Shown one piece after another: positions 8,470 through 18,375 of a stretch of DNA of 55,992 nucleotides. Source of the DNA: an uncultured Prevotellaceae bacterium (lineage in GTDB: Bacteria > Bacteroidota > Bacteroidia > Bacteroidales > Bacteroidaceae); the NCBI GenBank assembly GCA_947169115.1, contig CAMVOK010000022.1, positions 1 to 55,992 on the forward strand. The letters run 5' to 3'. The notes under the pieces are model-generated. The model was not told where the DNA came from. It saw nothing but the letters and a program-made list of their open reading frames with translations, and did not search any database. Position numbers and translations under genes: made by a program. How positions within the stretch are numbered: the stretch's first letter is position 1; every line of letters starts with the position of its first letter.

Positions 8470-9177
8470 TTATGGGGTGTGTCTTTTCTCTTTGGGCTGT
8501 TTTTCTAACTTTGTGGGTTGTGTGGCAGCGACGGCTGCAGCCGTATCGGTGGGAACTTCTTCGTTTTTGTTGCTGCCATCGACATCGCTTACGGGAACAG
8601 CCCCAATGGAGTTCGACACATAATAGTCTGTCATTTGTTCGTTGGAACGGAAGTCTGTGCCTTCCAGTTCTTGATCCGTAGTCTTGATGCGCATGTATTG
8701 GTTGCTCCACATCTGATGCTGGTTCATGTCCCAGAAAAGTTCTTCTGTACGGAACAGGGTGCCTTCGATGTTACGGATGACAACACGTCCGTGAAGTTCC
8801 CACAAACGCTGTTCGTGCAGATAGGCAGTGTCGGCCTGTACGTGCAGGTCGATGTGGAACGATTCGTCAAATCGCTCCATGAGCAAGCCTTTCATGAATT
8901 TCCAGGTGGGAGGATTGGTGTGGGTGTAGATGTCCCATTCCTCAGCTATCAGTTTGTAGCGCAGAACGCCGGAGTCGCTAATAAGTGTGCTGATACCTCG
9001 CGAACGCATGAATGCCGTGGAGTCGGCATCGTTAATGGCTTCAGCTATGTGTTCTTGGTCACCGGCACAAGAGGGTAGGAGTGTGAAGAATGAAGAGAGA
9101 AGAGTGAAGAATAAAAGTAACTTTGCCAGCTTGAGATGAATGCTCCCTTTGCTGTCATGTGAATTTCTGATTTCCAT
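8470..9177 (-). CDS. lptC: LPS export periplasmic protein LptC
   Basis: The protein (235 residues from the ATG at 9177; 242 if the GTG at 9198 is used) has a hydrophobic start ending in a lipobox-like LLPSCAG. It then shows the LptC pattern: SGVLRYKLIAEEWDIY near residue 75, LMERFDESFHIDLHVQADTA, LHGRVVIRNIEGTLFRTEEL, and LEGTDFRSNEQMTDY. LptC bridges LptBFG and LptA in moving lipopolysaccharide across the periplasm. The C-terminal 40 residues are low complexity. The signal core LLLFFTLLSSFFTLLPSC is encoded by the GAAGAGT repeat family (9081-9117). The gene lies between the OMP gene and the gldE-like gene. Confidence 0.88.
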   Translation of the reverse strand: MEIRNSHDSKGSIHLKLAKLLLFFTLLSSFFTLLPSCAGDQEHIAEAINDADSTAFMRSRGISTLISDSGVLRYKLIAEEWDIYTHTNPPTWKFMKGLLMERFDESFHIDLHVQADTAYLHEQRLWELHGRVVIRNIEGTLFRTEELFWDMNQHQMWSNQYMRIKTTDQELEGTDFRSNEQMTDYYVSNSIGAVPVSDVDGSNKNEEVPTDTAAAVAATQPTKLEKQPKEKRHTP

Positions 9178-9224
9178 AATGTAAATCTTGTTTTTCACTC
9201 TTCACTTCTCACGCTTCGCTATGA

Positions 9225-10541
9225 TTACTGGAACTTCCATTTCATGAACCATGCTTCGTTGAAGGTAATACCTAAATGTAGCATGAGGTAGTTCTCTTTG
9301 ATTTGTCCTTTTACCCCAGGTACCCGATGTAACCATTCAGCAGATACGTTGATGAGGGAACGGGTTGATGTCTTCAGGGGGAGGGCAGCACCTGCCGTGA
9401 GACCATACTCCCATGGGCCATTGTCGCCATTTACGTTCAAGTATGACGAGGAATATGAAAGACCCATGCGATAGCGGATGCGCTCGCGATATTTTCTGCT
9501 TAGTATGTTGTGGACATATTCTGCACCCGCTGAGATGCGGTGGCGATTCTTGTATTGGTCTTTGACGATTCCGATACCGCTACCCGTGGATGTTGCATAG
9601 GAGGTGGGGACACGACAACCCTTCCATCGTTCGTAGCCGTAGTCAAGGCCAATGGTAAGTTTGTCGTTTTGTTGCCATGAAGCACCAGCGCTTATGGTAT
9701 AAGGTAAATCAAAGGCTTCAGAGACTTTGTTGCTAATGCTGTCCCCCAGACTGGTGTAACGTAGGAGTTCTACGTCACTCTTAATGCGATGCCCAATTCC
9801 TGCGGTGGCTCCGAGGGTCAGCTTTTGGTCGGAGCTAATCTTGATGGGGTATTGAACACCGATGTCCAGTCGGAAGGTTTTCAGGTCGCTCGACCAGACT
9901 TCATTTTGGGTGTTGTAGGTCTTGCTGAGTTCTCCACCTTCATAGAAGGACTGTGCCAAGCTGTGGTTGTAATCGCCCCAAAGGTAACCGATGTTGGCTC
10001 CGATGCTAAAGTTTCCAAAAGGGCTCCAACCTGTACCGATATAGAGCTCGTGTAAGCCTCCATTCCCGTAATAGGTGGTAAGTGTGGTTATGGGTTGGAG
10101 AGATGTTGGAGAACTTCCTACCCGATTGGATGTGTTGAAATTGTAACCGATGGTCGAGAAAGGTACGAATCCCAATGACATACCTAAATTTTGGGTGATA
10201 CGGAAACCAGCGTTGACGTATTCAAGCGTAGTGTTGTTGACCTTGGCACTTGTGCCGTTTCCTGACATGCGTGCCATTTGTAAGCCCATGCCGATATCGA
10301 AAATAAAGGTTAGTGAATCGATATCGGAATAAGAGGCGGGGTTTTGCTTGTTCACTTGGGTCTTGCTCCTGAATCCTTGCGCAACGCCACTCATGGCACG
10401 GTTGAAGCCTTGTGACTGGTCACAGGGAAGCCCTAAGCCGAAACGTGAGTAGGAGGAGTTGCAGCCGTTGGTCTGTGCTGTGGATGTTACAACGGACAAC
10501 AATGTCAGGGCGAGTCCGAACAGTCTCTTTATCTGAGTCAT
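9225..10541 (-). CDS. Outer-membrane beta-barrel protein of the coaX-lptC cluster
   Basis: The 438-residue protein has a signal peptide (residues 1-22, ending STAQT). The rest is rich in alternating aromatic strands, such as SMGLQ-type and YRIRYRMGLSYSSSYLNV near 350, and ends in aromatic WKFQ as barrel proteins do. Similar proteins sit beside coaX and lptC throughout Bacteroidales and are annotated as outer-membrane or transporter-like proteins. The substrate is unknown. The start ATGA overlaps the coaX stop by 4 bases, indicating coupled translation. A distant FadL/OmpP1-like fold is possible. Confidence 0.75.
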   Translation of the reverse strand: MTQIKRLFGLALTLLSVVTSTAQTNGCNSSYSRFGLGLPCDQSQGFNRAMSGVAQGFRSKTQVNKQNPASYSDIDSLTFIFDIGMGLQMARMSGNGTSAKVNNTTLEYVNAGFRITQNLGMSLGFVPFSTIGYNFNTSNRVGSSPTSLQPITTLTTYYGNGGLHELYIGTGWSPFGNFSIGANIGYLWGDYNHSLAQSFYEGGELSKTYNTQNEVWSSDLKTFRLDIGVQYPIKISSDQKLTLGATAGIGHRIKSDVELLRYTSLGDSISNKVSEAFDLPYTISAGASWQQNDKLTIGLDYGYERWKGCRVPTSYATSTGSGIGIVKDQYKNRHRISAGAEYVHNILSRKYRERIRYRMGLSYSSSYLNVNGDNGPWEYGLTAGAALPLKTSTRSLINVSAEWLHRVPGVKGQIKENYLMLHLGITFNEAWFMKWKFQ

Positions 10542-11260
10542 AAATTGTATTCCAATATTCGGTTAAGTCCTCGGGGGACGATAAAATCGTCTGCAAAGAT
10601 ACAACTTTCTTTTGAGATACCCAATTTCTTGGCGTCTCCGCCCGTTAAAAAAACTGAAAGGTTGTCATATTTCTCTTGAAAATGACGGATATACCCCTTG
10701 ATTTCCAGTTGTACACCCAGTATGGCACCACTCCTCAGTGCTGTTTCGGTGTTGTATCCGATTTCCGGTATTTCACCGAGTGTATCAATCAATGGGAGAC
10801 GGGCGGTTTGGTTGTGCATGGCTTGGAGACGCATGTTGAGTCCGGGCGAGATGTTTCCTCCCCAGTAGTTTTTCTTGCTGTCGATGAAGTCATAGGTGAT
10901 GCACGTACCAGCATCAATGACCAAAATGTTTTGCCCGGGTAATTGTTCGTGAGCTTCTACTACAGCTGCCAGTCTGTCTGTACCTAACGTTTGGGGTGAT
11001 TTGTAACATACGTTTACGGGGACAGGCGTCTGACCCGTCATTTTCAGGACAGGGCAGGGGAGACTGTCAATGCAATCCAGGGCTTCGCTGGTTAGTTGAG
11101 CTGTGGCGGATATAATGATATGTTGAATGGAATGCCTGGAGACAAACGCCTTCAAACCCGTTAACAGGTGGTCAGTGGTGGTGTGCGCTTTGATGTCTTC
11201 CTGCTCAAATACCACAATTTTCGTGCGTGTGTTACCTATATCAATAATGAGGTTTGCCAT
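10538..11260 (-). CDS. coaX: Type III pantothenate kinase
   Basis: The 240-residue protein phosphorylates pantothenate, the first step of coenzyme A synthesis. It has the ASKHA phosphate motif DIGNTRTKI near residue 6, then LGTDRLAAVVEAHE near 95, and VIDAGTCITYDF near 115. These are the family's three key motifs. I chose the ATG at 11260: the upstream alternative begins inside the -7 box (11282-11289). It is the first gene of the minus-strand run coaX - OMP - lptC - gldE-like. Confidence 0.95.
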   Translation of the reverse strand: MANLIIDIGNTRTKIVVFEQEDIKAHTTTDHLLTGLKAFVSRHSIQHIIISATAQLTSEALDCIDSLPCPVLKMTGQTPVPVNVCYKSPQTLGTDRLAAVVEAHEQLPGQNILVIDAGTCITYDFIDSKKNYWGGNISPGLNMRLQAMHNQTARLPLIDTLGEIPEIGYNTETALRSGAILGVQLEIKGYIRHFQEKYDNLSVFLTGGDAKKLGISKESCIFADDFIVPRGLNRILEYNL

Positions 11261-11281
11261 ATATCTCAGTTTTCGTGGCTG

Positions 11282-11289
11282 CAAAGATA
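11282..11289 (-). promoter_or_regulatory. -7 box for coaX
   Basis: The minus strand reads TATCTTTG, 21 bases before the coaX ATG. It faces away from the plus-strand box at 11331-11338, so the 42 bases between are a divergent promoter region filled by an AT-rich repeat (11291-11322). Confidence 0.65.
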
Positions 11290-11330
11290 CGATTTTTAAT
11301 TTTTAATTTTTAATTTTTAATTATATTTCG

Positions 11331-11338
11331 TACCTTTG
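11331..11338 (+). promoter_or_regulatory. -7 box for the DUF4105 gene
   Basis: TACCTTTG is an exact TAnnTTTG, 22 bases before the ATG at 11361. Confidence 0.65.
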
Positions 11339-11360
11339 CGCGACTATTTGTGCATTATAT

Positions 11361-12575
11361 ATGAGGAAAATCCTGTTTCTCATGTTGTTTTTGTTGGCCT
11401 CAATGGGGCTTAAATCCCAGACGGCTTCGGACAGCATTGTGGCCAGTTTGCTCACGTGCTCTCCAGGCACTGAGACTTATGCTCTTTATGGGCATACTGG
11501 TTTGCGTATGCGCAATGTTACTCAGGGATTGGATTTGGTGTTCAATTATGGTGTGTTTGATTTCCGTCGTCCCAACTTTACTTGGCATTTTATTTTGGGT
11601 GAGTGTGACTACGAAGTAGATGGCTATCCTTTTGAGGTGTTCATGCAGGAATACTACTTGCGAGGCTCGTCGGTAGTGGAACAGACTCTGAATCTTTCGA
11701 TGGAAGAGGCGAACCGCCTGTATGCCTTGATGATTATCAATTGCCAGAAAGAAAACAGGACCTATCGCTATAACTTCTTGCAGACTAATTGTACAACGAA
11801 AGCACGGGACCAGATTGAAGAGGCCGTTGACGGCAATGTGGTATATGAGGAACGTGAGGAACATGTCACTTATCGACAATTGTTGCGCAGACAGACAGAG
11901 CAATATCCATGGTCGGAAGTAGGGAATGACCTGCTTCTGGGAGCCGACTGCGATACTGTACTTTCTGACCGTGCGGCTCAGTTCCTTCCCCACCAATTGA
12001 TGGAGTATTTTGCCCAGGCTCAGATATATGATGCTCAAAACAATCGTAAACCATTGGTTGCACGTACTCAGGTGCTTCTGGAGGGACGGCCTCAGTCTGT
12101 ACCGCAGGTGTTTCCTCTTTCTCCATTGGAGGTTGGATTGTTGACTGTCGTTGTCTTTGTGCTGATAGCGTTGCTCGAGTTCTGGTCTAAGAGGATGTTT
12201 TGGATTTGGGATATACTGGTAATGGTGGTGCAAGGTCTTGCCGGACTATTGCTGTGCTTTATGTTCCTGTTTTCCGAACATCCCACGGTGGATTCGAACT
12301 GGCAAATATGGCTTTTCAATCCCCTTCCACTCATTTGTATGCCTTGGGTGGTGAAGTGTGCGTTTCGTCATCATCGTTGCCTCTATCATTACCTGAATTC
12401 CCTGTCATTGGTACTATTCTTGGTATTTATGATGTGGATTCCGCAAAGTTTTTCTGCCCTAACATTGCCATTGGCATTGGCTTTGTTGACACGTCCAGTA
12501 AGTTATTTGATGCATTATAGTCGTACGACAAGTCAGTCGCATAGTGAGAACAAGAAAACGAATACTCCCCGATGA
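11361..12575 (+). CDS. DUF4105 (Lnb-type N-terminal periplasmic) membrane protein
   Basis: The 404-residue protein has a signal peptide (1-20). A periplasmic domain follows, with LYGHTGLRM near 43, FNYGVFDFRRPNFTWHFILG near 62, and NFLQTNCTTKARDQIE near 143. These are DUF4105 marks, including the conserved Cys and aromatic residues. From about residue 255 there are four or five membrane helices (LLTVVVFVLIALLEF; WIWDILVMVVQGLAGLL). The activity is unknown; the N-terminal domain is distantly papain/NlpC-like by family lore. Its stop overlaps the next start (ATGA), so it is coupled to the phosphatase-like gene. Confidence 0.8.
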   Translation: MRKILFLMLFLLASMGLKSQTASDSIVASLLTCSPGTETYALYGHTGLRMRNVTQGLDLVFNYGVFDFRRPNFTWHFILGECDYEVDGYPFEVFMQEYYLRGSSVVEQTLNLSMEEANRLYALMIINCQKENRTYRYNFLQTNCTTKARDQIEEAVDGNVVYEEREEHVTYRQLLRRQTEQYPWSEVGNDLLLGADCDTVLSDRAAQFLPHQLMEYFAQAQIYDAQNNRKPLVARTQVLLEGRPQSVPQVFPLSPLEVGLLTVVVFVLIALLEFWSKRMFWIWDILVMVVQGLAGLLLCFMFLFSEHPTVDSNWQIWLFNPLPLICMPWVVKCAFRHHRCLYHYLNSLSLVLFLVFMMWIPQSFSALTLPLALALLTRPVSYLMHYSRTTSQSHSENKKTNTPR

Positions 12576-14167
12576 AACCATCCGCACAATATAGCATACT
12601 TGCTTCCTTGGCCTTACTAATGGGGCTTGTGGGGGCAGAGGCTCAGACGGCTTCTGCGGTTCCTCGTTTGGTGGTGAATGTTGTTATTGACCAATTGCGT
12701 ACCGATTATCTGGAGGCTTTTTCTCCTCTTTATGGAGATAATGGATTCCGTCGTCTCATGGGACAGGGTCGTACATACGACCAGGCTGAATATCCATTTT
12801 CTACGCCTGACCGGGCATCGGCCGTGGCTTGTTTGATGACAGGTGCAGTGCCCTATGAGAATGGTATTGTCGGAGAACGTTGGCTTGACCGTGCTACCTT
12901 GCAGCCTGTTGGCTGTGTGGATGACAAACAATCAACGGGTCATTTTACTCAGGATTGTGTTTCTCCCGTTAATTTGGCCGTAAGCACAATTACGGATGAA
13001 CTGAAGGTGGCAACCGAGGGAAAAGCCTTGATATACAGCGTGGCACCCAACAGCGATGCTGCTCTTTTTGCTGCGGGACATGCAGGTGACGGGGCATTCT
13101 GGATAGACAATCAGACAGGACAATGGTGTACAACATCCTACTATAATAATGTTCCCGGTTGGCTGTCTTATTATAATCGTAGTCGGAATATTGAGGGAGC
13201 CATGGCCTCAATGGCGTGGGAACCCATAAACGATTTCGTTGGCGGATTCAGCTATTTTGTTTCGGGAGGAATGAAGAAACCATTCCGTCACCAGTTCCGA
13301 GGAGAACGTCGTTACCGAGACCTAAAGGCCAGTGCTCTGGTCAATGAGGAAGTCAATCGTTTCGCTTCCCATCTTTTGCAAAATGGCCTGTTGGGGGTTG
13401 ATCCCATCACAGACGTGCTCAGCGTAACCTATTATGCTGGCAACTTTGCCCACCAGACGACAACAGAGTGCCCCATGGAAATTCAGGACACTTATGTTCG
13501 TCTTGACGAGCAACTCGCCCAGCTTATCGATATGGTGGAACGCAAAGTTGGACGCGAACACATGCTTTTTGTCGTAACGGGAACGGGTTATAGTGATACC
13601 GAGCAGACTCGTGATGAGCTTGGACGATATCGCATACCTTCGGGAGAGTTTAATATAACACGTGCCCAGCTCCTGCTTAATATGTATCTGTCTGCAGTGT
13701 ATGGTCAGGGGCAATATATCGAAGCCGCCTTGGGCAGTGAACTATACTTCAATCTCAAATACATAGAGAATAAGGGCATAAACCTCAGTGAAATGCTGGA
13801 GCGAAGTGCCGACTTCCTCATACAACTCTCGGGCGTTCGTGACGTATATACCTCTCAGCGTCTCGCCCAGGGGGCTTGGATACCAGGAATACGTAACCTG
13901 CGCAATGCTTACAACCCCAAATGTTCGGGTGATATCATGGTGCAGGTAGCTCCAGGCTGGACTCTCGTTAATGAGCAGACCAACGAGCGCATAACCCAAC
14001 GTGATACTTACATGGGATTCCCTCTTTATTTCTATGGTCTTGACATCAAGCCAGAGACAATAAAGATTCCCGTGACAATAGACCGCATTGCTCCTACGCT
14101 GGCTCGCTGTATGCGCATCCGTGCCCCCAATGCCTGTTCTGTAGCTCCCCTTCCAGGGATAAGATGA
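12572..14167 (+). CDS. Alkaline phosphatase superfamily protein, apparently catalytically degenerate
   Basis: The 531-residue protein has a signal peptide (1-25) and an overall PafA-like layout: VVNVVIDQLRTDYLEAF at 34, TPDRASAVACLMTG at 78, then AVSTITDELKVATEGKALI, GHAGDGAFWID, and DTYVRLDEQLAQLIDMVE. By eye alignment with PafA, Asp40 and His294 remain. The other metal ligands look lost: the Asp before His294 is Gly290, the ADHG motif is TGTG (336-339), and the last His is absent near ITQRDTYMGFPLYFYG. The Lys/Arg pair of the PafA substrate pocket is Asn-Ser here. So it is probably a non-enzymatic envelope protein or has a changed activity. It is translationally coupled to the DUF4105 gene and followed by secA. 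Confidence 0.75.
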   Translation: MKPSAQYSILASLALLMGLVGAEAQTASAVPRLVVNVVIDQLRTDYLEAFSPLYGDNGFRRLMGQGRTYDQAEYPFSTPDRASAVACLMTGAVPYENGIVGERWLDRATLQPVGCVDDKQSTGHFTQDCVSPVNLAVSTITDELKVATEGKALIYSVAPNSDAALFAAGHAGDGAFWIDNQTGQWCTTSYYNNVPGWLSYYNRSRNIEGAMASMAWEPINDFVGGFSYFVSGGMKKPFRHQFRGERRYRDLKASALVNEEVNRFASHLLQNGLLGVDPITDVLSVTYYAGNFAHQTTTECPMEIQDTYVRLDEQLAQLIDMVERKVGREHMLFVVTGTGYSDTEQTRDELGRYRIPSGEFNITRAQLLLNMYLSAVYGQGQYIEAALGSELYFNLKYIENKGINLSEMLERSADFLIQLSGVRDVYTSQRLAQGAWIPGIRNLRNAYNPKCSGDIMVQVAPGWTLVNEQTNERITQRDTYMGFPLYFYGLDIKPETIKIPVTIDRIAPTLARCMRIRAPNACSVAPLPGIR

Positions 14168-14251
14168 CAAGGGCGTGGGTGAGAGATTATAGGTGACTTT
14201 TACCTGGGCTCCTACAAAACAAGACGAAACTTTTCACCTGTGGAAACAAAG

Positions 14252-14259
14252 TAAATTTG
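14252..14259 (+). promoter_or_regulatory. Possible -7 box for secA
   Basis: TAAATTTG matches TAnnTTTG 21 bases before the secA ATG. No TTG is seen at the expected -33 spacing, so this is weaker than the other boxes. Confidence 0.35.
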
Positions 14260-14279
14260 AAGTAATACATTAGTAAAAT

Positions 14280-17200
14280 ATGAGATTTATAGATTTTTTG
14301 AGTAGTATTTTCGGCAACAAGGCTCAGCGTGACATGAAAGCCATACAGCCTCTTGTGAATCAAGTGAAAGCTATATACCCCGAAATACAAGCTTTGTCAA
14401 ATGATGAACTACGTGCTCGTTCACAACAGATAAAGGAACAAGTGCAACAGGCTCCTGCCGAACTGCGCCGCCAGATTGCTGATTTGAAAGCAAGGATTGA
14501 AGAGACCGAGATTCAAGACCGTGCTCCCATTTTTGCCCAAATCGATAAGTTGGAGAAGGAGGTGCTTGATGTTTTGGAAAAGGCACTTGAGGAAGTACGT
14601 CCTGTTGCTTTTGCCATTATCAAGAGCACGGCCGAACGTTTTACAAATAATGAGAATGTTGAGGTTACGGCCACTGATTTTGACCGCGAACTGGCAGCTC
14701 GTCATGATTTTGTGGACATAGATGGCGACAAAGCCATTTATCATAACCACTGGGTGGCTGGTGGAAATGAGACGGAGTGGAATATGGTTCACTATGATGT
14801 ACAGCTTTTCGGTGGAACTGTGCTTCATCAAGGTAAGATTGCCGAGATGGCGACAGGTGAGGGAAAAACCTTGGTGGCTACCCTTCCTGTATTTTTAAAT
14901 GCCTTGACGGGTAATGGTGTGCATGTCGTTACGGTCAATGACTATCTGGCCAAGCGTGACTCGGAGTGGATGGGGCCTCTTTACATGTTCCATGGACTCT
15001 CCGTGGACTGCATTGACAAACACCAACCCAATAGCGAAGCGCGTCGTAAGGCTTACATGGCCGACATAACCTTCGGTACAAACAATGAATTTGGTTTTGA
15101 CTACCTTCGTGACAACATGGCTACAGATCCGGCAGATCTTGTACAGCGTAGTCACAACTATGCCATTGTCGATGAGGTGGACTCAGTCTTGATAGACGAT
15201 GCTCGTACGCCACTGATTATTTCTGGTCCTGTGCCAAAGGGCGAAGACCAACAGTACGAGCAATACCAGCCATTGGTTGAGAAACTTGTTGGTGTACAGC
15301 GTCAACTGGCTACTCAGTATCTGGCTGAGGCCAAAAATCTTATTGCCCAAGGCCAGCAGAGCAACGACAAGGAAATTCTGGCCCAAGGTTTCTTGGCACT
15401 TTACCGAAGCCATAAGGCACTTCCTAAGAACAAGCCTCTCATTAAATTCCTTTCTGAGCCAGGGATTAAGTCTGGCATGCTCGCAACAGAGGAAATCTAC
15501 ATGGAGAATAACAATAAACGCATGCCCGAGGCTGTAGAACCTCTCTATTTCGTGGTCGATGAGAAGCAAAATAGCGCAGATCTTACGGATAAAGGACATG
15601 CATGGCTGGCCAACCAGGTTAATGACAAGGACCTCTTCGTTATGCCAGACATTGCCATGCAGATGAGTGAAATAGAGAACTCAAGTTTGCCCGAAGAGGA
15701 ACGTCTTGCTCGGAAGGACCAACTTTATACGGACTATGCCGTCAAGAGTGAACGCATGCATACCATTCAGCAGTTGCTGAAGGCATACGCCATGTTCAAC
15801 CTTAATGAGGAATATGTCATCATAGATGGAGAGGTGAAGATTGTTGATGAACAGACGGGACGTATTATGGAGGGACGTCGCTGGAGCGATGGACTGCATC
15901 AGGCTGTCGAAGCAAAGGAACATGTGCAGATACAGGCCGCCACGCAGACTTTTGCCACCATCACACTTCAGAACTACTTCCGTATGTATCACAAACTCGC
16001 GGGTATGACAGGTACTGCCATCACTGAGGCTGGTGAGTTCTGGGACATCTATAAACTTGATGTTGTAGAGATTCCTACGAACCGTCCAATAGCTCGCAAC
16101 GACATGGATGACCGTGTTTATAAGACCCAGCGTGAGAAGTATAAGGCTGTTATTCAGGAAATCGAGCGTATGCGCAATAGTGGTCGCCCCACTCTCGTAG
16201 GTACCACGAGCGTCGAAATTAGTGAGATGTTATCCAAGATGTTGCAAATGCGTAAGATTCCTCATCAGGTGCTCAATGCCAAGCTTCATCAGAAGGAAGC
16301 CGACATCGTGGCACAGGCGGGTCAGTCAACTTTGGGCAAGGTAATGGTGGATATGCCGGATGGTACGAAGAAGGAAGAGGAACGTATGCTGGGAGCAGTA
16401 ACCATTGCCACCAATATGGCAGGACGTGGTACTGACATTAAACTTTCTCCCGAAGTGAAAGCGGCCGGTGGACTTGCCATCATCGGTACGGAACGTCACG
16501 AGAGCCGTCGTGTTGACCGTCAGCTGCGTGGTCGTTCGGGACGTCAGGGAGACCCGGGAAGCTCTGTCTTCTATGTGTCTCTGGAGGATAAACTCATGCG
16601 CCTTTTTGCCTCGGAGCGTATAGCCAGGGTCATGGATAAACTTGGATTCGAAGATGGTGAGATGATAGAGCATCCCATGATATCGAAGTCAATCGAGCGT
16701 GCCCAGAAGAAGGTAGAGGAGAACCACTTCGGCGTACGTAAGCGTTTGCTGGAATATGATGACGTGATGAATAAGCAGCGTACGGTCATCTACGAGAAGC
16801 GTCGCCATGCACTCATGGGCGAGCGAATTGGTATGGATATTGCAGACATGATATGGGATCGTGTATGCCACATTCTTGAGAACAACGACTTTCAGGGCTG
16901 TCGTGAACGCTTCCTTGAGGTGTTTGCCATGAACTTCCCCCTTTCACAGGATCGTCTCGAAGGTGGTAAACTCGACGATTTGGCCGAAGAGGTTTACCAA
17001 AAGGTTATGCTCCGTTTCAAGGAGAAGACAACACTTATGGCTACTAATGCGCATAAGGTCATTAAGCACATTTATGAAAGCCCTCAAGGTCAGCAATATG
17101 AGAATATTCGCGTTCCGGTAACTGATGGTCGCCTTGTCTATCAGATTATGGTGGGCATGAAGGAAGCTTATGAAACACAGTCGCAAGCCCTTGTCAAGGC

Positions 17201-17654
17201 TTTTGAGAAGGCTATCCTTCTCCATACTATCGATGAGGCTTGGAAGGAAAATCTGCGTCTCCTCGATGAGTTGAAGCATTCTGTTCAAAATGCTTCTTAT
17301 GAACAGAAAGACCCGTTGCTCATCTTCAAACTTGAGAGTGTGAAACTCTTCGACGATATGGTTAATCGCATCAATAACAAGACCGTTAGTGTTCTCATGC
17401 GTGGTCAGGTGCCCGATGTCGATTTGCAGATGACACAAGCTCCCATTCAGGAGACTCCTCGTCGTCGTCCCCAATATACTGAGAGCCGTAATGACCTCAC
17501 CGATCCTCAGCAGCGTGAAGCAGCGGCCCGTGATACCCGTGAGCAACAAGGACCCGTTCAGCCGATTATTGCTGAGAAACTGCCAGGCCGTAATGACCCA
17601 TGTCCATGTGGGTCAGGTAAGAAATTTAAGAATTGCCATGGACGAGGATTGTGA
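14280..17654 (+). CDS. secA: Preprotein translocase ATPase SecA
   Basis: The 1124-residue motor drives unfolded proteins through SecYEG. Walker A is [16 protein letters not shown] (about 190), Walker B is [17 protein letters not shown] (about 298), and the second motor domain has [15 protein letters not shown] (about 718) and [17 protein letters not shown] (about 750). The C-terminus carries the zinc and SecB-binding motif [17 protein letters not shown]. It is longer than the E. coli enzyme (901) through an insertion between residues 320 and 500, as is normal for Bacteroidetes. It is followed 25 bases later by a small acidic protein gene. Confidence 0.98.
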   Translation: MRFIDFLSSIFGNKAQRDMKAIQPLVNQVKAIYPEIQALSNDELRARSQQIKEQVQQAPAELRRQIADLKARIEETEIQDRAPIFAQIDKLEKEVLDVLEKALEEVRPVAFAIIKSTAERFTNNENVEVTATDFDRELAARHDFVDIDGDKAIYHNHWVAGGNETEWNMVHYDVQLFGGTVLHQGKIAEMATGEGKTLVATLPVFLNALTGNGVHVVTVNDYLAKRDSEWMGPLYMFHGLSVDCIDKHQPNSEARRKAYMADITFGTNNEFGFDYLRDNMATDPADLVQRSHNYAIVDEVDSVLIDDARTPLIISGPVPKGEDQQYEQYQPLVEKLVGVQRQLATQYLAEAKNLIAQGQQSNDKEILAQGFLALYRSHKALPKNKPLIKFLSEPGIKSGMLATEEIYMENNNKRMPEAVEPLYFVVDEKQNSADLTDKGHAWLANQVNDKDLFVMPDIAMQMSEIENSSLPEEERLARKDQLYTDYAVKSERMHTIQQLLKAYAMFNLNEEYVIIDGEVKIVDEQTGRIMEGRRWSDGLHQAVEAKEHVQIQAATQTFATITLQNYFRMYHKLAGMTGTAITEAGEFWDIYKLDVVEIPTNRPIARNDMDDRVYKTQREKYKAVIQEIERMRNSGRPTLVGTTSVEISEMLSKMLQMRKIPHQVLNAKLHQKEADIVAQAGQSTLGKVMVDMPDGTKKEEERMLGAVTIATNMAGRGTDIKLSPEVKAAGGLAIIGTERHESRRVDRQLRGRSGRQGDPGSSVFYVSLEDKLMRLFASERIARVMDKLGFEDGEMIEHPMISKSIERAQKKVEENHFGVRKRLLEYDDVMNKQRTVIYEKRRHALMGERIGMDIADMIWDRVCHILENNDFQGCRERFLEVFAMNFPLSQDRLEGGKLDDLAEEVYQKVMLRFKEKTTLMATNAHKVIKHIYESPQGQQYENIRVPVTDGRLVYQIMVGMKEAYETQSQALVKAFEKAILLHTIDEAWKENLRLLDELKHSVQNASYEQKDPLLIFKLESVKLFDDMVNRINNKTVSVLMRGQVPDVDLQMTQAPIQETPRRRPQYTESRNDLTDPQQREAAARDTREQQGPVQPIIAEKLPGRNDPCPCGSGKKFKNCHGRGL

Positions 17655-17679
17655 AATTGTAAAATTGTGAAATTATATC

Positions 17680-18117
17680 ATGGAACCGACACCACAGACT
17701 ATCCAACAGATTGAGCGCGCCATCCGTAAGGTAGCAGACAACTTTCCTCCTACGGCAGATGCTGTCATGACCGACATCCATCTTCAGGTAAAACCCTCGT
17801 CAGGTGAACTCCTTGCTTTTGATGACAATGACTGTGAAATCACCCGAGTTGTTGTAGAACAATGGATTGAGGCCAAAGACGACAATTTCTACGATGAAGC
17901 TGCCAGTCAACTCTGTCAATGCCTTGAGCAAATGCGGTCCACGACGCTCGAAACTATGGCTATCATGCATCCCTTCTCCTTTGCTCTTGTGGATGAAGAT
18001 GGGGAAACTTTACGTGACCTATATCTTGTTGATGATGATACACTCATTCTCCATCGTGACCTCTTGGAGGGGCTTGATGAAGACCTTGACCAGTTCCTTC
18101 GAGAACTGTTGAGTTGA
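17680..18117 (+). CDS. Small acidic conserved protein downstream of secA
   Basis: The 145-residue protein is acidic, with many Asp and Glu (for example LVDEDGETLRDLYLVDDDTL), and has no signal peptide or membrane helix. I know of no function. It begins 25 bases after secA and is followed at once by a terminator, so it is co-transcribed with secA. The gap holds an AATTGT-type simple repeat. A link with secretion would be inference from position only. Confidence 0.7.
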   Translation: MEPTPQTIQQIERAIRKVADNFPPTADAVMTDIHLQVKPSSGELLAFDDNDCEITRVVVEQWIEAKDDNFYDEAASQLCQCLEQMRSTTLETMAIMHPFSFALVDEDGETLRDLYLVDDDTLILHRDLLEGLDEDLDQFLRELLS

Positions 18118-18136
18118 TGGAATTCTCTATTATATG

Positions 18137-18168
18137 GGGGCTCTAATGTGGTAGTACGTTGGAGCCCC
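18137..18168 (+). terminator. Terminator after the secA operon
   Basis: An 11-bp stem (18137-18147 GGGGCTCTAAT with 18158-18168, two G-T pairs) with a 10-base loop is followed by TTTTCCTTT. The 200 bases beyond it hold only the SusC promoter. Confidence 0.85.
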
Positions 18169-18279
18169 TTTTCCTTTGATATTGTAATCTGAAAAGGTAG
18201 GAAAAACGCAAAAATCACGTTTTTAGAGGCTTTTTTCTTCTCTTTTTTAATTAAAAGATGCAAATTCTGGACTAAATAG

Positions 18280-18310
18280 TTGCCAAATATGTGAAAAATG
18301 TTTAATTTTG
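18280..18310 (+). promoter_or_regulatory. Promoter of the SusC/SusD operon
   Basis: TTG at 18280-18282 and TAATTTTG at 18303-18310 are 20 bases apart, matching TTG-N19-21-TAnnTTTG. The untranslated leader to 18376 is about 60 bases. No linked ECF sigma/anti-sigma or hybrid sensor is next to it. Confidence 0.7.
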
Positions 18311-18375
18311 CATCTCATTTTGGGTTTTTAAGGTAAAAAGAAAGAAAAAAACAATAAAATATTTAGGAGAATTAT

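Noticed and set aside
11361..12575. A minus-strand gene of 277 codons (11400-12233)
   Set aside because: It is a shadow of the DUF4105 gene, which has a signal peptide, promoter and family motifs.
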